A stretch of DNA of 32,122 nucleotides from Acidimicrobiaceae bacterium. GTDB taxonomy: Bacteria; Actinomycetota; Acidimicrobiia; Acidimicrobiales; RAAP-2. The notes under the pieces were generated by a model, which did not search any database, was not told the DNA's origin, and saw only the letters and a program-made list of their open reading frames with translations. Location: NCBI GenBank assembly GCA_003133075.1, contig PKZN01000043.1, positions 22,475 through 54,596 on the forward strand, given 5' to 3'. The position numbers and the translations under genes were made by a program. Positions 18,958 through 26,765 of this stretch are shown in pieces. How positions within the stretch are numbered: the first letter of the stretch is position 1; each line of letters starts with the position of its first letter.

Positions 18958-19427
18958 CCGATGAGGCGATCTCGCCCGAGGATGAATCAAAGGCACATGC
19001 AAGGGAGCAGTACCGAATGATCTCGGCGCAACAAGACGAGTATGGCTGGCAGTCGACGATCATCGATGTCGGCGACTACGTCGTGACTTTCGTCCGAGTC
19101 GAAAAACCTCTTGGTCGAACCTTCGTCATGCGTTTGAAGTTCGACGACTACCCCGAGATAGCCCCAGAACTACGGTTCATAGACCCGGTTGCCGTTGACG
19201 ACTCCTTGGCTGAAGCTGAGGCAGGTGCAGTCTTCTATCCCATCGGTCCTCACATCGTCGATGCCAACCAAGGTCGTGGCCCGCTTCCTGTCCCGTGCAT
19301 CATCGGTCACCGTGACTACTACGCGGCAGGTTGGCACGGTGGCTGGAGTAATCCACCGACTCGGGAACACTCTCCTTACCAGCTCGTCATGAACGTGCGA
19401 AACGCGATTCTCAATGTTTGGTCGTAA
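18954..19427 (+). CDS. bilB: E2-like ubiquitin-conjugating-fold protein (BilB-like)
   Basis: FDDYPEIAPELRFIDPV, candidate catalytic Cys in LPVPCIIGHRDYY; ATGA overlap with the Ubl stop. Confidence 0.75.
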   Translation: MTDEAISPEDESKAHAREQYRMISAQQDEYGWQSTIIDVGDYVVTFVRVEKPLGRTFVMRLKFDDYPEIAPELRFIDPVAVDDSLAEAEAGAVFYPIGPHIVDANQGRGPLPVPCIIGHRDYYAAGWHGGWSNPPTREHSPYQLVMNVRNAILNVWS

Positions 19428-20040
19428 GGGTCATCGCGACCGGGCCTCGACTGTCGCAACGCCGCGCGTAGTTGTTCAGCCGGAGCTGACATCAGTCCGC
19501 GTGTCTACGAGCAAGCCTAAGACTCCTCGCGCGCTCGGTCGAAGAGACGTGGAGTTTTCATTCGAGCGCGTGTTCGTGCCTTCACTCATTGTTGATCACA
19601 CAGAGTTGGTCCTTCGACAGGCCGGGCAATGCGGTGAGGAGGGGTTCGTCGTATGGGCGGGATCCATCGCCGAAGGCAACGCGTACATCTGCTCGTTAGT
19701 AATCCCGAAGCTCGAACTCGGTAAGTATGACGGCGAAGTCAGCGCGGAGACTACCGCCCATCTGCTCGAAGCTCTTGACGAGCGAGATCTCGTCCCCCTT
19801 CTCCAGATCCACAGTCACCCACGGGCCGCATTTCTGTCCCCCATCGACGCCATTCGGCCGCTCGTTGCGGTACCCGGCTTCATGTCGATCGTCCTACCGC
19901 ACTTCGGCTTCATAGACCTCGCGGAGGTCGCGAACTGGTCGGCACATAGGTTCCTCGGCGCGGGCGGGTGGCACGAACTCTCCGAAGGTGAGCTCGCTCA
20001 TCAATTCATAATCGACGACTCGATCATTCGAGTTGACTAA
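19414..20040 (+). CDS. bilC: JAB/JAMM-domain peptidase (BilC-like)
   Basis: HSHPRAAFLSPID JAMM-type motif, upstream EGFVVWAGSIAEGN; overlaps the E2 gene. Confidence 0.82.
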   Translation: MFGRKGHRDRASTVATPRVVVQPELTSVRVSTSKPKTPRALGRRDVEFSFERVFVPSLIVDHTELVLRQAGQCGEEGFVVWAGSIAEGNAYICSLVIPKLELGKYDGEVSAETTAHLLEALDERDLVPLLQIHSHPRAAFLSPIDAIRPLVAVPGFMSIVLPHFGFIDLAEVANWSAHRFLGAGGWHELSEGELAHQFIIDDSIIRVD

Positions 20041-21377
20041 TGGCCATTGCCCTTCGGTCCCGACTCCATGAACTCGTAGGTAGCTCGGCATGCAGAACGA
20101 CCGCCCAGTTGGAGAGCCTGGGCATTAGACGTACCGATCGCCAGGTGGCTGTTGGTGTACGTCTTCCCTTGGCGGCCGATCCCGCACGTCGCCTCCTCGC
20201 GGAATCTCTTGTGGACATGCTTTTGCGGTTGGATCCTCTGGTTGGCGAAGTTGTGATCGATATGCCAGGTGGACACGAATTTGAGTGGGTCGCCGAGCTT
20301 GCGAGAAGAGTCCCATTCGAGCAGACCGATGTGAAGGCGCTACCGGAGTTCTGCGTGGGAGTTGGCGACTTCGATGGCGCTGCTCTACTCGTCGACGGCG
20401 CCGGTTGGCTCGCCGGGATCAGATCAACGGTCGAAGCGAAAGACGATGGTAATCCGGTAGGACCCTTGGCCGCGGCAGCGCTGGGCGCCGCCGAAATATT
20501 CAAGTGGGCGTTCAGTGAGGTGCATACCGAGCCATCGACCGCACCCGAACTCCGCGAGTGGTCGGGTGTTTTCTCTCTCTCGTCGTACGCATTCGATCTT
20601 GCCAATCCCCCAATGGGCCCCGTCAACCTGGACGCAACGCTCGTTGGCCTCGGTGGAGTTGGCGCCGGCGTCCTACGGGTGATCGCTGCACTTGGGTCCA
20701 GAGTGACCGGCACGCTCGCCCTCGTAGACGCAGACATGCTGACAGTGCACAACCTCAACCGAGTGTCATATTCGTCGACACAAGCCGCCGAGGCTGGTGC
20801 ATCCAAAGTCGAAGAAGCAACTCGATTTCTGCACATGCGCAGCCCAAACCTGACGGTCACTGGATTTCGCGAGACCTATGGAGAGTTCAAGCTCCGGACT
20901 CCTCTCCGCAAGGATCGCCGATATGACGTCGTGGTCGCCGGTCTTGACAATGACGAAGCCCGTTGGGAGATCCAACGGGATATTCCCCGCATTCTGATTG
21001 ACGGAGCCACAGGTCGAGACATGAACACTCGCGTGGAACGCGTTGAATTTGGTCGATACGGCTGCTTGGGATGCTCGCGACAAATGACGAGGATCCTCGA
21101 AGAGGACGCCAGAGATTGCGACGCTCCGCTGGACTCTCGCGCACCATCGCTCTCGTTTCTCTCCTCCTTTCCGGGTATCCTTGCGGCTGGAGAATTGATC
21201 AAAGAAGCGCAAGGAGCGTTCCAGCTTCGCGGGAGCTTTGACCACGTCTTCCGGTATGGGCCGAACCCCGACCTTCGTGGAACGCCCGAAAGGCGTGTCG
21301 ATTGCACCGTGGGCTGCTCTCGATCGGCGAAAATTAGCCAATATCACTCGAAATATCCGACCGAGCGTCTTGGCTAA
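20040..21377 (+). CDS. bilD: ThiF/E1-like ubiquitin-activating enzyme (BilD-like)
   Basis: Rossmann TLVGLGGVGAGVLRVIAALG...LALVDADMLTVHNLNR; YGCLGC and DCTVGC cysteine pairs; TAATG overlap with the JAB gene. Confidence 0.85.
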   Translation: MAIALRSRLHELVGSSACRTTAQLESLGIRRTDRQVAVGVRLPLAADPARRLLAESLVDMLLRLDPLVGEVVIDMPGGHEFEWVAELARRVPFEQTDVKALPEFCVGVGDFDGAALLVDGAGWLAGIRSTVEAKDDGNPVGPLAAAALGAAEIFKWAFSEVHTEPSTAPELREWSGVFSLSSYAFDLANPPMGPVNLDATLVGLGGVGAGVLRVIAALGSRVTGTLALVDADMLTVHNLNRVSYSSTQAAEAGASKVEEATRFLHMRSPNLTVTGFRETYGEFKLRTPLRKDRRYDVVVAGLDNDEARWEIQRDIPRILIDGATGRDMNTRVERVEFGRYGCLGCSRQMTRILEEDARDCDAPLDSRAPSLSFLSSFPGILAAGELIKEAQGAFQLRGSFDHVFRYGPNPDLRGTPERRVDCTVGCSRSAKISQYHSKYPTERLG

Positions 21378-21380
21378 CAG

Positions 21381-21554
21381 ATGCGCTTCCTCTCTGAAAT
21401 CGTTAAACTCCTTCTGAGAGCCGTGAGTTTCGAATTTTCCCCGAGGTCGATGGTGCGTCTGGCGATTGGAATACTCCTTGCCATCCTCGTGATTTCTCCC
21501 GTTGCCTTCGATAAGGGCGTGATCATGGAGCAACGAGGAAGCGTGCACATATGA
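21381..21554 (+). CDS. Putative 57-aa single-pass membrane protein, fifth ORF of the Bil-like operon
   Basis: Translated by hand: MRFLSEIVKLLLRAVSFEFSPRSMVRLAIGILLAILVISPVAFDKGVIMEQRGSVHI*; ATG 3 nt after the E1 stop; below the ORF-track size cutoff. Confidence 0.5.
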   Translation: MRFLSEIVKLLLRAVSFEFSPRSMVRLAIGILLAILVISPVAFDKGVIMEQRGSVHI

Positions 21555-21736
21555 CCAAGCCATCGTGCCCTCGATCTCAATTCCCGGTTTGCCTCCAATG
21601 AAGGTGCAAGAAAAGAATGGGCTCTGTTCAGTCAAATTGGATACATTGACGCGGAAGTGATGGGGTCCCGTCCGATGCTCAGTTGACTATTGACTTCGGA
21701 GAATGATTCATATATAGTGCTTTAAGCCTCTAAAGG

Positions 21737-21748
21737 CCTATATATAGG
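21737..21748. promoter_or_regulatory. Palindromic operator CCTATATATAGG upstream of hipB
   Basis: 12-bp perfect palindrome 8 bp before the hipB ATG (21757). Confidence 0.55.
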
Positions 21749-21756
21749 ATAATATA

Positions 21757-22089
21757 ATGCGTCGACCACACACGTACACACCCCAAACTTCAGACGCCGC
21801 CCGGGTAATTGGGCTAGAAATTGCGCGAGCCCGTAGAAACCGTCGATGGACGGCAGCTGAATTGGCGAGCCGCGCCGGCATCAGCAGGACGACGCTATTA
21901 CGCGTCGAACACGGCGATCCAACTGTCGCGATTGGAATCGTCTTTGAGGTCGCAACTTTGCTCGGTATTCAATTATTTGGTGCGGACCGAAACGAATTAG
22001 CCGCGCTCGTGGGCCGAGGCCAAGAACGTTTGGCACTCCTTCCGGCTCGGGTTCGCGAGCCGGAAGGACCTGTAGATGACGACTTCTAA
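21757..22089 (+). CDS. hipB: HipB-like XRE antitoxin
   Basis: IGLEIARARRNRRWTAAELASRAGISRTTLLRVEHGDPTVAIGIVFEVATLLGI; overlaps hipA. Confidence 0.85.
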   Translation: MRRPHTYTPQTSDAARVIGLEIARARRNRRWTAAELASRAGISRTTLLRVEHGDPTVAIGIVFEVATLLGIQLFGADRNELAALVGRGQERLALLPARVREPEGPVDDDF

Positions 22090-23323
22090 CGCTGCGCCAA
22101 AGAGGGTTTACGTGTGGGTCTGGCTTCCAGGATCGACCGAGCCGGTTCCCGCCGGCGTGATTGAAAAGAGCGGCGAAGTCGCTTATTTCAACTATGGCCG
22201 CAGTTATCTTGAGCGAGAAAACGCCGTCTCCATTTATCTTCCAGAACTGCCGCTCCAGCGCGGGCGCATTCGACCCCTCCAAGGCTTAACGATCGCTGGA
22301 TGCTTCAGTGACGCGGGACCCGACGCTTGGGGCCGACGAGTCATTCGATATCGGATGCTGGGAACAGCCGACTTGGACTCGGAGGATGACGACCTCACGG
22401 AATTGACCTACCTCCTCGAATCAGGCTCCGATCGAATTGGAGCTATCGATTTTCAGTCAAGCCCTAAAATTTACGTTCCAAGGACTAGCGAAGCGACTCT
22501 CGCTGAAATGCAAGAGGCCGCAGAACGACTCGAAAAAGGCGTTCCCTTCTCAGCTGAACTTGAAATGGCACTCCTCCACGGTTCCTCAGTTGGGGGAGCC
22601 CGACCAAAAGCGCTGCTCAAGGACGGCGTGAGATCGCTCATTGCCAAATTTTCCTCAACTACAGACAGTTATCCGGTCGTCAAAGCCGAAGGTGTTGCGA
22701 TGGAACTCGCCAGACGAGTTGGATTAAAGGTGGCGCACACTGAAGTCATCGAAAGCTTGGGTAGGGACGTGCTGCTAGTGGAACGATTCGACCGGACCTC
22801 GACCCAAGGACAACGCCATTCGATAGTTTCCGCTCTAACCCTCCTGGAACTCGACGAAATGTTTGCACGATATGCCACATATTACGCCTTAGTGCCAATT
22901 ATTCAAGAGCGCTTTAGCAACGCACTTCCCACGCTGCACGAGCTTTTCTCGCGCATCGTATTCAACATATGCGTAGGGAACACCGATGATCACGCAAGAA
23001 ATCACGCTGCATTCTGGGACGGTACTTCGCTCACATTGACGCCCGCTTTTGACATATGCCCGCAGCAACGTTCCGGAGGCGAGGCTGTTCAAGCCATGAC
23101 AATTGCGCCAGGTTTCAGGTACAGCCAACTCGCTGGTTGCATCAAGGCGTCCGAAATATATTTCCTTTCGAAAGTTGAGGCAAGGCAGATTATTGACGAA
23201 CAACTCGAAATCATCCGATCCCAATGGACGGAAGCTTGTGACGTCGCCCGACTCACCGAAAGTGAGCGTTTACAACTTTGGCGACGACAGATCCTAAATC
23301 CTTACGCGACGGAAGGTCTCTGA
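22076..23323 (+). CDS. hipA: HipA-family serine/threonine kinase toxin
   Basis: GGARPKALLKDG, IAKFSS, FNICVGNTDDHARNHAAFWDG, LTPAFDICP. Confidence 0.92.
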   Translation: MTTSNAAPKRVYVWVWLPGSTEPVPAGVIEKSGEVAYFNYGRSYLERENAVSIYLPELPLQRGRIRPLQGLTIAGCFSDAGPDAWGRRVIRYRMLGTADLDSEDDDLTELTYLLESGSDRIGAIDFQSSPKIYVPRTSEATLAEMQEAAERLEKGVPFSAELEMALLHGSSVGGARPKALLKDGVRSLIAKFSSTTDSYPVVKAEGVAMELARRVGLKVAHTEVIESLGRDVLLVERFDRTSTQGQRHSIVSALTLLELDEMFARYATYYALVPIIQERFSNALPTLHELFSRIVFNICVGNTDDHARNHAAFWDGTSLTLTPAFDICPQQRSGGEAVQAMTIAPGFRYSQLAGCIKASEIYFLSKVEARQIIDEQLEIIRSQWTEACDVARLTESERLQLWRRQILNPYATEGL

Positions 23324-23486
23324 ACTTGCCGACGAACAGAAAAGGCCACGGCAGATTTTATTCACCGCCAACACCGTGGTCGCCGTGGTGCTCGCCTTGG
23401 TCCTCTTCGTCGTTATCGTCTTCGTCATCATCGTCGTGCGCGGCAACTCAGTTAATTGGTGACCCTAGGCAATTGAACAAGGCTGA

Positions 23487-24774
23487 TCAGATGAAAACGC
23501 CTTCTTCGCGCCAGCGCTTGAAGATAACCCAAGTCGCAACATCGATGTCACTAATAACCCCTCCGACTCTCAGTTCATCGAACAGCGCGCGGGCTTCGTA
23601 GTCCTGGCGGCGGAGAATCAATCGAGCGAGTTTGTAAGGCAGTGGCAGTTCGGAAGTGTCCCAGTCGTCAATCTCATCTTCAATGGCGGTCGATCCTGCG
23701 CGTGCCTCAAGCGCAAGTAGTCGGTTTACCTTGGCACGCCATCGCACATCGTCCTCGTTCGAGTTCCCCTCGATGATTGAGGCGAGTTGCTCGACTAGAT
23801 AGAAACAACCATCGATAAGTGCATCGTGTACACACTGGTCGAGCATTCTTGCAGCCTGATATCGAATCGATGGCTTCGCATCGCTCCACGTCGATACAGC
23901 GCTCCGATTGCAAGAGCCGTAAGTATGTCATTCGCTTCGTTTAGGTAGTCGGTCGAAAGCAGCAGAGGCATTCCGATCATTTCGCTGGAACCGGTGATCT
24001 CCCGATAAGCGGCGTCTACGACACCACCTTGGTGAACGTGCGCATGTCGACGCGCAAAAATCTCGGTGATTCGCTCCCATTCGTTCGACCAGTCCCTGAT
24101 CTCAATGCCGAGCTTTGTTCGAAACGGGTTTTCCCAAGCACCGAGCCCACCACGAAACAATTGTCCAAGAAACGCTCTCCGTTTCACCGGGTCGGGGTGA
24201 GTCCCCTTAATTTCGACGAATCTCCGCATAATTCTTCGAAGCCGTGTTTCTGCGGTACTCACAAGGACGATCAGCGCCGACGCAATGAAGAGCTGCTCTC
24301 GAGAAGAAGTTGTGTCGGCCATAGTCAGCGCGTTGAAATACTCAAGCGCGGCGGGGAGAGAAAGGACTTCCGTGATGTGGAGTTGAGTTCAAAAACAAAG
24401 TCTTCGATCGCACCGGTCTTGAACATGAAGTTCTCGGGATCGCTGAGAAAAGTCTCTAGGTCTGTCGGGTCGGTTTCAAATCTCGCCGAGGCTTCTTCCT
24501 CCCAATTCACGTGCGCTCGAGTAAAAGCCTCATCTACCGCAATTCGAGTTGACTCGGGGATTGCCAATCCACGTAGAAGCGGTTCGGTTCGGTCCGCGAG
24601 GGTTCGACCGTCAAGTCGTTGAACTTCAGTGTCAAGAGAAGTGATCAATTCGTGCTGAGAAGAGTGGGCATCGAGAATCAACCGAAATTGGAGTCCATAC
24701 GACAGCTCTGCGCCGGATTGGGGAAATAATGGTGAGTCGAGATTGATGCCCTCATCGAATTCGGTCATGATCAA
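23487..24774 (-). pseudogene. HEPN-like protein gene split into three frames by two apparent frameshifts
   Basis: ORFs 24774-24325, 24322-23795 and 23846-23487 join after two frame changes; upstream extensions of the downstream frames read TQLHITEVLSLPAALEYFNALTMADTTSS and STWSDAKPSIRYQAARMLDQC; Rx4H motif in FARRHAHVHQGGVVDAAY. Confidence 0.55.
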
Positions 24775-24794
24775 TGATGGCTCTCAGACCGGAA

Positions 24795-24827
24795 CATCCC
24801 TCATTACATCCCTCATTACATCCCTTA
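24795..24827 (-). repeat. Three 12-bp-period repeats CATCCCTCA/CATCCCTCA/CATCCCTTA (TGAGGGATG on the minus strand)
   Basis: Copies at 24795, 24807 and 24819; the same 9-mer occurs at 25429/25441 and 32035/32046. Confidence 0.85.
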
Positions 24828-24934
24828 TTTTTCCAAAACGCGGTAAGACGTTATAGACGTTTGCACCACCGACTTTCTCGAAAACACAACGGTTTCCTGT
24901 TATTTACCAAACGTCAAGACACGCCGCCTAGACC

Positions 24935-24977
24935 TCTTAATCAACAGGTTGCGGGTTCAAGTCTCGCCCGGCGCACC
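24935..24977 (+). other. 3' fragment of a tRNA (anticodon loop CTCTTAA, probably tRNA-Lys CTT); candidate attachment site
   Basis: CTCTTAATCAACAGGTTGCGGGTTCAAGTCTCGCCCGGCGCACC contains anticodon loop, T-arm and acceptor 3' strand; no matching 5' half upstream (coordinates +/-1). Confidence 0.7.
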
Positions 24978-25428
24978 GCTTAAAAATCCTCATCAAGGTG
25001 TATCTCTTAGGCATCGGCATTCCAGGTTCCATTGTCTGTAGTGACCTTGACGAGATTGCCAATATTTGGGCGAAGATTCGTACCGGCTGCTAATTTCAAT
25101 GGTACGTACACTCGCCTCGCTACCAAAGTATGTGTCAGTTGCAAGCCATGGCGAGATCGTTGGCTACGAAGCGGCGATCTCATCTCTGCTGCGGCGCTCG
25201 AGGTAGAAGGCGGCAACAGCCGGGGATTGTCTCGAGGCGATCGTCGCGTCGGCGTCGCCATACGTTGTCCCAGTCGCTCCACCTGTTTCGATTCTTGATT
25301 GCGACGGAGACGTGATTACGAACATGTACTGGACGTTTTCAGCGAGCATGGCGTTAATTTCGTTGTTGGCATTAGTAGAACTAGTGTTGACCACCATGTC
25401 GGTCCTGTTCATCAGGGTTAGTTCGGTG

Positions 25429-25449
25429 TGAGGGATGAATTGAGGGATG
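25429..25449 (+). repeat. Two direct TGAGGGATG repeats, 12-bp period
   Basis: TGAGGGATGAATTGAGGGATG. Confidence 0.8.
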
Positions 25450-25513
25450 ATTTACACCGCCTCAATCACACTCAAGAGGGCCGAGTTGAGAGAATTCCCT
25501 CGACTGTGATTAC

Positions 25514-26239
25514 CTACGCCGAGCGATGAGGGCCGGGGTGGCCGAGCCGGCGAACACACGTGGACTTGGCACGCACCATCAAGGCGCCGCATCTATCGTC
25601 TTGACGTAATTCGAGAATCTTGCGCACGGAGAAATCCGCGCTCCCGCGAGCGCGTTCCAGCGCCGCGAGTAGAGCTTTATCTGGATCAGCACCATCGGGC
25701 CCCCAGCCCGAATTCATAGCGACTTCCAACTCGTCTTTGGACAGAACGCTCGCGGTGTCCGCGTCGAGCAAACCTGCTTTCACGGCGGCCCGACGCATTC
25801 CTTCGGGCGCTGGCTCGGGACGATAATCCCATCCCTCCAAGCCAACGTCTTCGATCACAACATCCAGAAGACCGAGCGCCTCCCATAACTGCACCACTTC
25901 TTCGTTGGATAACAATCCCGTGCTCGTGATCGCGTTCGCCATGTCGTAGACCTCGGAGTCAGAACGTGGGCCCACGCACAGCACTTCCACGAGTACGACG
26001 CCATCAGTGACGGTGGCTTTGTACACGACTCGATATTCGGCGGCTAAGACGTCGAGCGTGTTCCATCCAGAGAGCGGGCTACTGAGGGGATGTTTGCCCC
26101 CGGGATCCTCGCAAAGTCGAACAACTTCAACTAATACATCTATCCTGTCGACTTCAGTCAACTCTTCCAGTTGCTCGATGATCACATCGGAAAAGACAAT
26201 CTCGGCTTGATCGTCAGGGAAGCGACTCCCGCGTCTCAC
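25514..26239 (-). CDS. RelE/ParE-like toxin domain with long C-terminal extension
   Basis: N-terminal segment LAAEYRVVYKATVTDGVVLVEVLCVGPRSDSEVYD resembles the RelE/ParE C-terminal strands; ~150 aa extension; overlaps the upstream antitoxin by 4 bp. Confidence 0.6.
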   Translation of the reverse strand: MRRGSRFPDDQAEIVFSDVIIEQLEELTEVDRIDVLVEVVRLCEDPGGKHPLSSPLSGWNTLDVLAAEYRVVYKATVTDGVVLVEVLCVGPRSDSEVYDMANAITSTGLLSNEEVVQLWEALGLLDVVIEDVGLEGWDYRPEPAPEGMRRAAVKAGLLDADTASVLSKDELEVAMNSGWGPDGADPDKALLAALERARGSADFSVRKILELRQDDRCGALMVRAKSTCVRRLGHPGPHRSA

Positions 26240-26538
26240 CCTCGCTTTGCCGCGACACGCTCGCGCACTCGCGAAGGATCAATGTTTAACTTGGCGCACA
26301 CGTCTTCCAACGTGAACTTGTTAGAACGCCCCAAAGCAAGTTCACCCGCAGTCTCGACAACAGACCGGCTTGCTTCACGAACTCGCCGGAGGTCTTCGTC
26401 GAGCCGCTCAGCCGAATCCACGACCGCGATAGGACGGCCGTGGCTAGTCAAGACGACTCGCCACTTTTCAGCTTCCGAGGCGAGTTTTGAGACGCCTTTT
26501 CGAGATGCGGTCGTTACAGGCATGCGAGTTGATTTCAT
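26236..26538 (-). CDS. Phd/YefM-like antitoxin
   Basis: MKSTRMPVTTASRKGVSKLASEAEKWRVVLTSHGRPIAVVDSAERLDE; start at 26538 chosen from motif and operator position. Confidence 0.75.
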   Translation of the reverse strand: MKSTRMPVTTASRKGVSKLASEAEKWRVVLTSHGRPIAVVDSAERLDEDLRRVREASRSVVETAGELALGRSNKFTLEDVCAKLNIDPSRVRERVAAKRG

Positions 26539-26542
26539 ATAC

Positions 26543-26574
26543 TGCAAGACTACACAGATATACATCGTCTTGCA
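26543..26574. promoter_or_regulatory. TA operator: TGCAAGAC-N16-GTCTTGCA
   Basis: 8-bp perfect inverted repeat 5 bp upstream of the antitoxin ATG. Confidence 0.65.
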
Positions 26575-26765
26575 ACAATACTGCTCTGAATCCCACGAAG
26601 ATGGCCAAATCTCGTACTTTTCGGCGCCTCTGACCACACAAAAATGACCTCAGATGTTGAGGGGCTGAAGTCGCCATAACGAATTTCAGATTATCGAGCC
26701 GCGTAAGAAACGACGCCATTTTTGGCGGGCCGTAGCTCTGGATCCTTCATCTCCAGAACGGGAAT

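Noticed and set aside
20024-21635. Large minus-strand ORFs (278 and 289 aa) opposite the E1 gene
   Set aside because: Ser/Arg/Pro-rich antisense frames; the E1 frame has clear Rossmann and Cys motifs and overlapping operon junctions.
23278-23601. 107-aa plus-strand ORF with poly-Ser run
   Set aside because: Ser run is an out-of-frame reading of the GTC/ATC-rich hydrophobic stretch described as a finding.
25007-25412. Overlapping ORFs right of the tRNA-Lys fragment, possibly one frameshifted minus-strand protein (MNRTDMVVNTSS... to ...LRPNIGNLVKVTTDNGTWNADA)
   Set aside because: Frame continuity could not be established by eye; needs blastx.
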